From contig SKCR01025356.1 in NCBI GenBank assembly GCA_019454045.1, forward strand, positions 186,001-250,000: DNA of 64,000 bases. The letters are read 5' to 3'. Within the stretch, counting starts at the first letter, position 1. Every line of letters starts with the position of its first letter. Both the position numbers and the translations under genes were made by a program. Positions 55,150 to 64,000 of the stretch are shown here, piece after piece. This DNA is from Zanthoxylum bungeanum (Eukaryota; Streptophyta; Magnoliopsida; Sapindales; Rutaceae). The notes under the pieces were generated by a model, which ran no database searches, was not told where the DNA came from, and saw nothing but the letters and a program-made list of their open reading frames with translations.

Positions 55150-55627
55150 GAAATATGGTTGTTATGATACAAGATGATGCATTTTGGATTGGAAAAAATT
55201 GGAGCCACTTATCAAAGGTTGATCAAAAAAATATTTTGAGGCATGATCGGACAGACGGATGAAGCTTACATGGACGATATGGTGATAAAGAGCAAGGCAG
55301 CCTCCGACCATATCTGAGAGGCAGAAGAATGTTTTGTTGCATTTCAGGAGATACCAAATGAAGTTCAACCCTCTGAAATGTGCATTCAGGGTATCAACGG
55401 GGTAGTTCCTAGGCCACATTATGAGCAGAAGAGAGATCAAAGCCATTCCGACTCAGCTCCAAACCATATCAGTAATTGAGAAGCCCTGGACAATCCGAAA
55501 GGTCCAGAGTCTGGCAGGAAAGATAATAGCCCTGAGTCGATTTGTGTCTAAGATGTTTGATAAATCCAAGCATTTCTTAAACAACATCAAACTATCAAAG
55601 AAACTAGTGTGGGGAGATAACTTGTAA
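55150..55627 (+). pseudogene. Reverse transcriptase of element E, part 2 (after copia B)
   Basis: Reading resumes with 'YGCYDTR' and, in neighbouring frames, 'DEAYMDDMVIKSKAASDH' with YMDD at 55267-55278, 'RYQMKFNPLKCAFRVSTG', stop, 'FLGHIMSRREIKAIPTQLQT' and 'RKVQSLAGKIIALSRFVSKM'. This is the second half of Tat-type gypsy RT, starting just after the point where part 1 stops at 47245. Confidence 0.8.
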
Positions 55628-55829
55628 GAAATTAATGCATATATGACCAGAGCCCACACATATGTAGAACCTGCCGAGAGAGATGACTTGTATCTATAGC
55701 CGTGTCAGAAGTAGGCGTGAGTGTAATACTTGTAAAAATAAATAAGAAGCAACAACCAGTGTTTACACAAGTAAGATGTTTTTAGATGCTAAAACTCAGT
55801 ACAATTTGATTGATAATATGGTATTGGCT

Positions 55830-56840
55830 ATGGTGACAACAAAGAAAAAACTAGGGTACTATTTCAAGTCCCATATTATAATTGTGATGACCAACTACCC
55901 AATCAGTCAGGTACTTTATAAGCAGGATCTGTCATGAAGACTCACCAAATGGCCAATCGAGCTGGGGGTATATGAAATCCGATATGCGCCGAAGACATCA
56001 AGGAATGGGCATTCAGTAGCTGATTTCCTAGTCGAGATTCAAAGAAAAAGACCAACTGACTCCACCAAAAAATGTTTTTCAATGAACCCTACACACCAAC
56101 GAAGCTGCGAATATAAGAAGGGCTTGATTATGAGTTGTGCTCGAGTCAGACTCAGCAATGCTCATTGAAGAACTCTCAAGCTCTCTGACGCTTCCACCAA
56201 TAACGAAACAGAATACAAGGTTTTGATGCATAGGCTAGAGTTATCTGCCAAGACGACAATAAAATTACTGAAGGTGAACCTTGACTCCGAGCTGGTGTTA
56301 GGACATCTAGATGGGAGGTTCGAGGCCAAGGACCATAGAATGTGCGAGTATGTACAGAGGGTGAGGAAATCATTAGAGAAGTTTATAGGGGTTGAGTTAT
56401 AAGCCATCAAAAGAGAACTGAATGCCAGAGCCGACTGTCAGACAAAAAAGGCAGCAGTAGGGGAACATCGAAGGGAAAGTCGAGTATCAATACCCGAAAT
56501 TGAAAGACTCAAAATATTAGACTCTTACACAATGGAGCCTCCAACGTCAAACCTGAAACCACCAAGCCAAGGTCTAGCAGAACTCAGGGGACCAGAAGCA
56601 GAGAATATACTGATGATTGAAGAAAACACATGCAGCCGGTTAGACCCAATTATAGATTACTTAGAAAATGAAACATGGCCATGAGATATAGGCGAAACAC
56701 GAATGTTCAGGCTGAAGGCAGTCAAGTACACAGAGAAATAAGATCTTTTGATGGGCCACTCTTGTGGTGCATTAGAGAGAAACATTATGAGTATGTACTA
56801 CAGCAAGTGCATGTTTGAGCATGCAGTAATCATACATGTG
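55830..56840 (+). pseudogene. RNase H regions of element E
   Basis: Frames at 55830-56040 read 'KKLGYYFKSHIIIV', 'MTNYPISQVLYKQDLS', 'RLTKWPIELGVYEIRYAPK' and 'GHSVADFLVE', the gypsy RNase H. A second RNase H-like block follows at 56180-56460: 'NNETEYKVLMHRLELSAK', 'KLLKVNLDSELVLGHLDG' and 'KRELNARADCQTKKAA'. A duplicated, archaeal-type RNase H before integrase is a mark of the Tat lineage. Stops at 56100-56400 show decay. Confidence 0.7.
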
Positions 56841-57216
56841 GCAGAAGCTTAGCATATCAAATCCTCACCGTCGGATATTACTGGTCATACCTGTTGGAGA
56901 ATGCAAAAAATTTGCACGATGATGTGAGAAGTGCCAGAAACACGCACCGAAAATACATCGACCCTCTGAATTTCTGAATTCTATAGTCAGCCCCTGACCC
57001 TTCGCGCTTTGGGGCTTAGATGTCATTGGGAAACTTCTGGTGGCAAAAGGGGGAAACTGCTTCGTTTTGGTAGCCACCGATTACTGCACCAACTGGGTAG
57101 AAGTCGAGCGACACTTTAAGGTCACCCAAAATAATGTGATCGTTTTATATGGAAACACATATTATGCAAGTCTATCATCTTCCAAGCCTTGAAAATGGAA
57201 AATTCACAAATACCGT
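56840..57216 (+). pseudogene. Integrase start of element E
   Basis: Pieces read 'ENTSTL', 'SQPLTLRALGLDVIGKLLVA', 'KGGNCFVLVATDYCTNWVEV' (first catalytic Asp region, GLDVIG and ATDY) and 'FIWKHIICKSIIFQALKMEN' leading towards the second Asp region. At about 57217 the reading ends in a minus-strand copia fragment. The rest of integrase is missing. Confidence 0.72.
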
Positions 57217-57722
57217 GAGCAAAACAGACGCACAAATGCAGACAGAACACAAAACAACACAGAAAACACAAGAAACAACAAAAAAGACACATAAGGTTAT
57301 GAAAAATAAGAAAATCGCAAGAAATAAAACAAACATAGAATAGAAAAATAAGAACACACGCGATAATATAACTAACAAAAACAAAACAGATATGTGAACT
57401 GATATTGGAACCTTTGCTTCTGATACCAACTGATAAAAACCTGCCTGGAACAAGCCAATCAAACCCACAACAGAATGAAACCATTCCCAAGAAATCCAAG
57501 ACAGTTCAGATAAAAACTCTAAACCTCTGAGGAATAAGTAAAAAAAATCTACACTAGATATATAACACTAGAAAGAAATTTGTACGCTTCCACTAACCTT
57601 ACTATCACATATGTATTTTTTATGCTTTGATAAAATCAGAAAATCTGACTGATATCAAAATTAGAAAACACATATTTCCAGAAAACTCATCTGAGTCTAC
57701 TATAGGCTCTATAAGCTTGTAT
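57217..57722 (-). mobile_element. Fragment J: minus-strand copia LTR end plus leader
   Basis: On the minus strand an LTR-like stretch ends 'ggcaggtttttatca' at about 57433 and is followed by a primer site 'ttggtatcagaagc' (57418-57431) and a leader running down to 57217. The minus-strand open frame spanning 57122-57499 crosses LTR, primer site and leader and is therefore not a gene. The LTR start is lost against the hAT-like scrap. Confidence 0.65.
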
Positions 57723-57723
57723 A

Positions 57724-57897
57724 CTTAGGGGTGGCAAAATAAATCAACGAATCGAATTTGTATCGAATCCTAAACGAATCGAATCAAAATGTGATGGATT
57801 CGTATTCGATTCGTTTATTAAACGAATCCTAATATCAGGATTCCTATTTGATTAGTTTATTAAATGAATCAAATACGAATATTCGTTTAGTCATAAT
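57724..57897. mobile_element. hAT-like terminal scrap
   Basis: It begins 'taggggtggcaaaa', a common end of plant hAT elements and their MITEs, followed by many 'gattcgt'/'acgaatc' words in both orientations. The far end is cut by LTR B at 57898, so no inverted end or target duplication can be shown. Confidence 0.4.
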
Positions 57898-58760
57898 TGT
57901 TGGAGTTGGTACTTGGAGTGTCAATCTGAATTATACATTTTATTATTTATTAATAAAATAACTACATTTTCATATTTTATTAATGGTATTGTCATTATGC
58001 GTATTAGATTGATGTATAGATATGCTAAGTATGACATCGACCTTAGAATAGTCTTGTAGTAATACTGGACACTAGGTGGTCCGACATTAGGATAAATATT
58101 ACTATTATAAACTATTCTTAAAGTAAATATTCGTAGTCGTTGGTTTTAGAATACGGTCGAATTCCTATAACTTAGAAGACTAGCACATGTCATATATTGG
58201 AATTGGAGTTCCAATGGTTTAACCCGATGTACCATGAGTTTTGGAAACTCGTATAGACGTGTGGGTATTGGTTGGACCGATTACTGAATGACTCACAGAT
58301 GATTCCTAATGGTTGGAAGTACACACCACCGTCAATAGGAATCTCATCGAGTCGAGTAGAATATGTAATCCTTTGACTATAGGATATCGTTGATTTTGTG
58401 TGAGATCTTCCACACTTTGATGTCATGTATGTCAGAAACCTTTCATGGTCTTGCCTCTAGATGTTCATTGGGTGTGAACCGATGCACTCAATAATCAAGT
58501 TCGAAGCAAGATAGGATCTGTTGGCCCATGTACCATAAAGGGGTTTAGATATCCATGTGAGTCAATCACCTATGGTGGATCGCATCAGTTATGAAGAACC
58601 GTAGACATGTCGACATGAGATGTGCGCCTTGAAAACTTGAAAGTGTATTCTATATTTTCTAAGCACAACTCGGATAACCTATGTCGGAGGGATTGTTAGA
58701 CATATGTGATGACCTCGACTTGTATAGTTCAAAAAGGTCGTTTGTGTTCTTCGCGAATCC
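57898..58760 (+). repeat. LTR B fragment abutting the 3' LTR of element E
   Basis: It starts TGTTGGAGTTGG and matches the first roughly 860 bp of the family-B LTR, ending inside 'ttcttcgcgaatccg'. The next bases are the start of the E LTR. The remaining 1.6 kb of LTR B and the polypurine tract of E are gone. Compared with 52670 it carries about 40 extra bases near 58055-58095. Confidence 0.85.
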
Positions 58761-58766
58761 GAAACA

Positions 58767-59345
58767 TGACACGTGGCCAAACACATTCCAAATGGGATCC
58801 AGATCCCTCATCAGAGTTTGGTACAAAACATGTCATCAGAGTCTAGTATAGAACCTATCATCAGAGTCTGAGAGCAGAACCTACTATCAGAGTCTGAAGG
58901 CAGAATCCATCATCGGCATATGATGTTAGAACCTCCGGCAGAGTCCAAATTCAGAGCTAATCAATAGGAGTTCCATCTCAAGCTTGGTTCCAACAAAGCA
59001 AGCAAAGATCTTGCAAAGATTGAGTCCGAGATATCAGCTCTTTAATGACATAAATATGCTGAATAAGGAATGAGACAACCAATTAATTACTTTCTGTATT
59101 TTTAAGCTGGACAATCATTTAGAATAGGGAAGTTCCTAGATTCTAATGAGTTTGCAGTTAATGGGAAACATGAATGGAATGTAACCGTTGTTAGTTTATT
59201 TTTCTTATAACGAGATTTTATAAATAGGAAAAAAAACCTTAAAGCGAGGGATCAAACTTTTATTTATTAAACAATAATAAAGGGTTATTTATCTATTTCT
59301 GTATTTTGTTGAATTTTATTGTTTGTGAGATTAATTGTACAAACA
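58767..59345 (+). repeat. 3' LTR of element E
   Basis: 579 bp, TGACACGTGG to ACAAACA. It shares the 'atcagagtctg' repeats (58815-58890) and the TATA box (59217-59228) with the 5' LTR, with many substitutions and small gaps. Confidence 0.82.
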
Positions 59346-60755
59346 AAATCAAACCAATCAAATCAAATCAAACAAAAACTTTTCTATTAGATGGGGTCTG
59401 TTACAAGAATCATTTGATGTCAATCATCATTTTATTCTATCCTAAATAATGTGTCATTAAGCTCATTAACATATAGGTATCTGTTTATGGTTTCTTTAGA
59501 TGTTAGCTGCTTAAATTTTCCTCAACCTCAATAGGTATATGATAATATCATTTGCTCTCATTCTCTCATCGGGTCACTTAAGAATGTTGAGGATCAATGT
59601 CAAAAAGATCTTATAATTTTATGTTACTTGTCGAAACTTAACACAACTCTCATCATTTATTCAGGCTTGGGATCGGTTATGAAAATATATATCAACCTCA
59701 CCTCTCTTAAAATTGAACCTGGACGGTACGCTTTGAAAGCATTTATTTTTGCCATCCCAACTATGCCCCCGATGGCAGAAAAAAAGAATATTGTATATAC
59801 ATATATTAAGACTAATAATAAAAAGTATATGGAGGACAAGAAAGTGGGTATCTTTTCTCTTGCAAAGAGATGGGTGAAGGGGGATGGATGCTAGTTGCTC
59901 AGTACACACTTCATGTGATGGGAAGAAAAAGAGAGAGGTCCATCTCGCCATGTCAAGTTGTATGTATGATCATAGAACTAGTGCTTGTTTCTTTCCCTTT
60001 TTCTTGCATTTGATACCTCACCGGCTGCATTTGTTTCTCCATGTTAAAGCAACCTAACGCTTTTGTTTCCTGGTCGTTGCACGCACTACCTTAATCAACC
60101 CCACCATCTTAAACTGTAACCACTTAATAAAGTCTCCCAAATATAATTTCAAATTTTCTGAGAAAAATTCATGGGCGAGTTTTATAGGTTTAGTGCAATC
60201 ATCGACTTATGAATAGTTTTTGAGAAAATTATTATTGGCATATTATATTGGGATGTCAAGGTCCGCCTTGCCAGGCCCCATCAGGGGTAAATTAGGCTGG
60301 GCTTGGTAAAAAAAAAATGTCTCGGCCCTGACAGGGTATAATAATAAAATATATATTTTTAATTTTAAAAATATATATTTATAATTATATTTTTAAGGCC
60401 TAATTCAAAATATCACTAAAAATATTTAATTTTTTTTTTTTTTTTTTGTGAGTATTCAAAATTTAAAAAATTAGTTTTTCCAAAAATAAAAAATTTGTCA
60501 TTTTTATGAGTAAGGTTATTTCAACTTAAACTTTTTTTACTTAAATCTGTTCATTAAAATCTTGTTATTTATTCAAGTCAATCTAATTATAGATTTTCAA
60601 AGTTAAAATAGTATTTAATAATGTCAATTTATCCACTATTAGATTGAATGATATCAATGACCTATATTTCCAAGTCTAAATTTAATTCAAAATTTTAATT
60701 TGAAATAACTCCCTTTTATTATTTATTATTAATATCATTTGTTAACGACATATTC
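59346..60755. other. AT-rich stretch without recognisable gene
   Basis: Frames are short; the 88-codon plus-strand frame at 59628-59894 has no recognisable wording. T-runs at 60431-60446 and long A/T stretches dominate 60300-60730. I see no element ends. Confidence 0.4.
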
Positions 60756-60759
60756 GCAA

Positions 60760-62100
60760 GATGGATTTTGATGATGCAACACTAAAATACTTCAACGCGC
60801 ATTAGAGGACATTACAAAAAGATGTTGAAGCACATTGGTGATGAAGAGTAATGAATGTGAAGACTAGTGTTTAATGAAGAATATTTTTATGTGGTCTTAG
60901 CTTAGGGCTCTCTTTATAAGTGAGTAAATATTTTAAGTCTTTAAACTCATATGACATTCAAATTCACTTAGATGCATTAGGCTCATGTGCAAAATATTTT
61001 TAAATCTTCATATCCACTGAGACCGGCATACTGATGTCGCTACTTTGTTTTGAGCAGTTTTGCATCACCTTTAGAACCGGGCTACTCCATACTGGTATCA
61101 TATATCGGTCACTCTAGGGTTTTCATAGTTATTGGAACCGGTTTGGAGCATAATGACATTCATACCGATCAACCTCCAAATTTTACATGCTCTCAAAAAC
61201 CGGCATGATCTATATCGATCTCCATACCGTTCAGTAATCCAGTCTAATTTCGCTTATTGGTGTCAAACGGTAATATTTTATAATCATTGTAATGGCAAAC
61301 CGGCATACCGGCCTCAGCGTAAATATTATGGACTGTTTTCATTTTCTCTATAAATTGAGTCCCTATTTCGTTTTTGCTATGCCCTTGAATCTTTATACAA
61401 TTTCTTCTAAGGCAAAAAGAGAGAGTAAACGAAATCTTCTTTATCATACACTCTCATACTCAAGCTCACATATACTACACCTTCATATCATTTGTAGTGA
61501 GCTTAGATTTCTTGGGTTAGCAACTCACACTAAATCTTTATTATCTTTGTGAGTTCCCAATTGATATTTTAATCTTCATATTTTTAAACACTTATGGTTG
61601 GAAAGTCCCTTGTTGAGTGGGTATTCTCAAATGGGCAATTTGCGTAAAAGTTGTGAGTAAGCCTATGAATAAGACTCATTGAAATGGTTTAAGAGTGAGC
61701 CATTAGAAAACTCGTGTGTAACGGTTTGGAGTGAACCTAGAGGACAAAACTCTTGGTTGCGAGTGAGCCACATAAAACTCAGTGTAAGTTGTAAATTCAA
61801 CTTAGTGGAAATCTTCAAGCGTGGCTAGGGGAGTAGACGTAGGTAAAGAGTTGGCTGAACCACTATAAATACGGTGTCAATTTTCTCTATCCTTTAATTT
61901 TTAATTATCGTAAGTTTATTTTTGTATTTTCATATAAATTAGAAACTTGCAATTAGGCGATATATTGTGATTGAGAAATTGACATAAGCTTAATTGGTAA
62001 ACCTACTAACTTAGTAGCGTAAAATCAGCAATGATTTTAATTTCCGCAATATTGGTCATTACCCAATCCCCCCCTCCTCCTTGGGTATAGAGAGTTGTTG
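60760..62100 (+). repeat. LTR L, Sirevirus-like copia LTR
   Basis: Opens near 'gatggattttgatgatgcaa' and ends near a pyrimidine block 'cccccctcctccttggg' at 62067-62085. The last third has wording usual in Sirevirus-type LTRs: 'gctgaaccactataaatac' near 61853-61871, 'gagtgagcc' twice, and 'ttccgcaatattgg'. A TATA-like 'ctctataaattgag' lies at about 61347. Part of it (61299-61500) recurs at 63801-64000. I could not fix both ends or see a primer site. Confidence 0.5.
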
Positions 62101-62159
62101 TTTGTGTTCGCTTGTAGGTGATTTCATCATTTTCCTATCTAATAACGAATTGGGATTTA

Positions 62160-63785
62160 GAATTTTAGTAAGTGTAGATTATATGGAGATATTGTAAGAG
62201 AGAATACAGTTAGCTGTGCACACAAGAGAGATATTTTAACTATTGGTTTTTAGAGTTCATGTGCAGCGAAAAATGTTCATAACATAAAAAAAAAATATTT
62301 GCATGAACATTGAAAAATCGGATCCGTATTTTCTAGTACATTAATAATATAAAATATATATTAAGAAGAAATTATACCTCTCGATCTAAATCTCTTTAAA
62401 TCATGATTCTTTGAACCACAATCTTCCTCGTCTTATCTCCTCACCTCAAACGGCACGTGTGAGCGTGAAAATAATTATGAAGAACACTCTAATTTTTCTG
62501 AAGGATTTGTGTACTCAACACATGAGACAAATCTTTGTTGCTATTTTCTTTTTAGTTTTCTGAAAAGCCAAAACAAAACAAAACAAAACAAAACTTTTTT
62601 TCTTTTTCAGCACACGTTTTTCTCACTTTTTTTTTATTTTTTTTTTAGTTTGATCAATCAAAATTAAAATTCCTTCCGCTCACTTTTTTCTCCCTTTTAT
62701 TCCTTCCTTGGGTGGCTTTTGATCATTATCAAAATTCTATTCTTTATAATATTTTGATTTTCAAAAAAATCATAATAAAACCATTTCTTATTTATCTTAT
62801 AATTATCAAAGATAATTCATTAAAAAATAATTTTCAACATTTGTTATTGATGAATATATTAGGATAACATTTGTCATAATTTCCAAACAATAGTTATATG
62901 GAATAATTAGAGTGTAAAATAATTCATAATTATTTTAAATAATTCACAATTATTTTTCTTCGCAATTATTATCGTTCGAACAATGATAGAAGACGACGAG
63001 GAGATCAATGAACCTATAATTCTAAGCTCCAATAATTTCGTTGATTAATTATAAACTATTTTATTAATCAAACGAAATTATTAATTTTGAAGTAACTCCA
63101 CTAAATACCCAGAATTGCACTCTCAGAATTATATAATTAATTACTCAAAGTATTCGTCCATTGATAGTCATTACCTATGCAATGATCCTCCATAAAAGAT
63201 TCGTAAAGGAGCTAGGCATAAAATCATTTAATCTCTCCAATTGCATATTTATCATTGACTTCCATTAGTTCTCAAGTGAACAATTAATTCATAACTTTTA
63301 ATCTCTCCAATTGCATATTTATCATTGACTTCCATTAGTTCTCAAGTGAACAATTAATTCATAACTTTTATGAATTTACGCGCTAATCGTTCAGGTCCTG
63401 AACTAACAAATAAAGGAAAATAATTTTCAACATTTTCAACATTTGTTATTGATGAATATATTAGGATAACATTTGTCATGATTTCCAAACAATAGTTATA
63501 TGGAATAATTAGAGTGTAAAATAATTTATAATTATTTTAAATAGTCCACAATTATTTTTCTTCGCAATTATTATCGTTCGAACAATGATAGAAGACAACG
63601 AGGAGACCAATGAACCTATAATTCTAAGCTCCAATAATTCTGTTGATTAATTATAAACAATTTTAATTTATTAATCAAACGAAATTATTAATTCTGGAGT
63701 AACTCCACTAAATACCCAGAATTGCACTCTCAGAATTATATATTTAATTATGGACAGTATAAATTGATTTTTTTTCACTCCAGGT
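62160..63785 (-). repeat. Probable minus-oriented copia LTR with internal duplications
   Basis: On the minus strand the text resembles copia LTR/leader wording ('gagcttagaattataggttc', 'tggagttactt'). A block of about 320 bp occurs twice (62828-63143 and 63421-63757), and a 70-bp unit is doubled between them. No coding sequence. Ends not defined. Confidence 0.4.
63231..63370. repeat. Perfect 70-bp tandem duplication
   Basis: 63231-63300 and 63301-63370 are identical base for base (each starts atctctccaattgcat and ends cataactttta). Confidence 0.97.
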
Positions 63786-63800
63786 ATGTCGGCCTCTGCA

Positions 63801-64000
63801 GACCGACATACCGGCCTCAGCGTAAATATTATAGACTTTTTCATTTTCTCTATAAATTGAGTCTTTATTTCGTTTTTGCTTAACCCTTGAACCTTTATAT
63901 AATTTCTTCTAAGAAAAAAATAAAGAGTAAACGAAATCTTCTTTATCATACACTCACATACTCAAGCTCACACACACTACACCTTCATATAATTTGTACT
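63801..64000 (+). repeat. Partial second copy of LTR L at the window edge
   Basis: From 'accgacataccggcctcagc' it follows 61299-61500 closely ('ctataaattgagtc', 'gtaaacgaaatcttc', 'cactacaccttcatat'), with small differences. It continues beyond the window, so L may be an element whose second LTR starts here or a separate insertion. Confidence 0.75.

Larger units (their letters stand above)
41769..59345 (+). mobile_element. Element E: decayed Ty3/gypsy of Tat type, host of copia B
   Basis: Direct LTRs at 41769-42306 and 58767-59345 both start TGACACGTGG and end near ACAAACA. Between them come gag, protease, RT, RNase H and integrase remnants in gypsy order, interrupted by K (43875-45737), a full copia B (47246-55149), a minus copia end (57217-57722), a hAT-like scrap and an LTR B fragment (57898-58760). 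All frames carry many stops. Bases outside the ends (gcaca and aaatc) do not match, so no target duplication is preserved, consistent with great age. Confidence 0.8.

Noticed and set aside
57122..57499. 125-codon minus-strand frame with long hydrophobic stretches
   Set aside because: It spans an LTR end, a primer binding site and a T-rich leader on the same strand, so it is chance reading of copia fragment J.
59628..59894. 88-codon frame as a possible host gene
   Set aside because: No recognisable motif, no splice context, surrounded by AT-rich sequence; two minus-strand frames overlap it.

Overview
This window looks like intergenic DNA from a large, AT-rich flowering-plant nuclear genome. 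The evidence is the mix of repeat families: Ty1/copia and Ty3/gypsy LTR retrotransposons of plant type, a CACTA transposon, a Mutator-like MITE and tRNA-derived SINEs. I see no host gene I can support. Almost all coding potential is decayed transposon gag/pol carrying stops, frameshifts and deletions. Letters A to L below are labels for elements in this window only. The species cannot be told from what I see.

Region 1 (1 to about 13,060) is a stack of LTRs. Two solo LTRs of one copia family (A1, minus, 275-2679; A2, plus, 3002-5486), each with its own perfect 5-bp target duplication, sit in opposite orientations 322 bp apart, so the stretch looks like one giant palindrome. A2 lies inside an LTR remnant of a related family, B (2685-6187). 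Next comes the minus-strand 5' part of a gypsy element (G: gag scrap, primer site, long LTR 7463-12004), whose LTR was entered by a compact, non-coding LTR element (F, 8318-10585).

Region 2 (13,063-38,712) is one nested unit bounded by a perfect 5-bp duplication (ggttt). The outer element D is a minus-strand, pol-less gypsy derivative of Tat/Ogre style: a tRNA primer site beside its right-hand LTR, a short gag start, large internal tandem repeats, and a spliced-looking open reading frame running antisense to the element. A copia element (C, 15,919-34,307) split that antisense gene. C received a CACTA transposon (19,943-24,332), lost its RT/RNase H and half of its 3' LTR through a deletion at a 12-bp microhomology (27,062), and its 3' LTR was hit by a chromovirus-type gypsy (H, 27,605-32,257), which is truncated against a minus-oriented LTR-like piece (I) rich in G-box motifs.

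Region 3 (38,713-41,768) holds a SINE with a 12-bp target duplication, a Mutator-like MITE with a 9-bp duplication, and a long AT microsatellite.

Region 4 (41,769-59,345) is a decayed Tat-type gypsy (E) whose RT domain is split by a nearly complete copia element of family B (47,246-55,149) with very unequal LTRs. E also contains an insertion in gag with a duplicated 0.66-kb unit (K), a minus-strand copia end (J), a hAT-like scrap and a further family-B LTR fragment.

Region 5 (59,346-64,000) is AT-rich DNA with a Sirevirus-like LTR (L), a partial second copy of it at the window edge, and local tandem duplications, one of them a perfect 70-bp doubling.

The genes here do not act together as a pathway. 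The layout is a record of insertion, unequal recombination (solo LTRs) and microhomology deletions.
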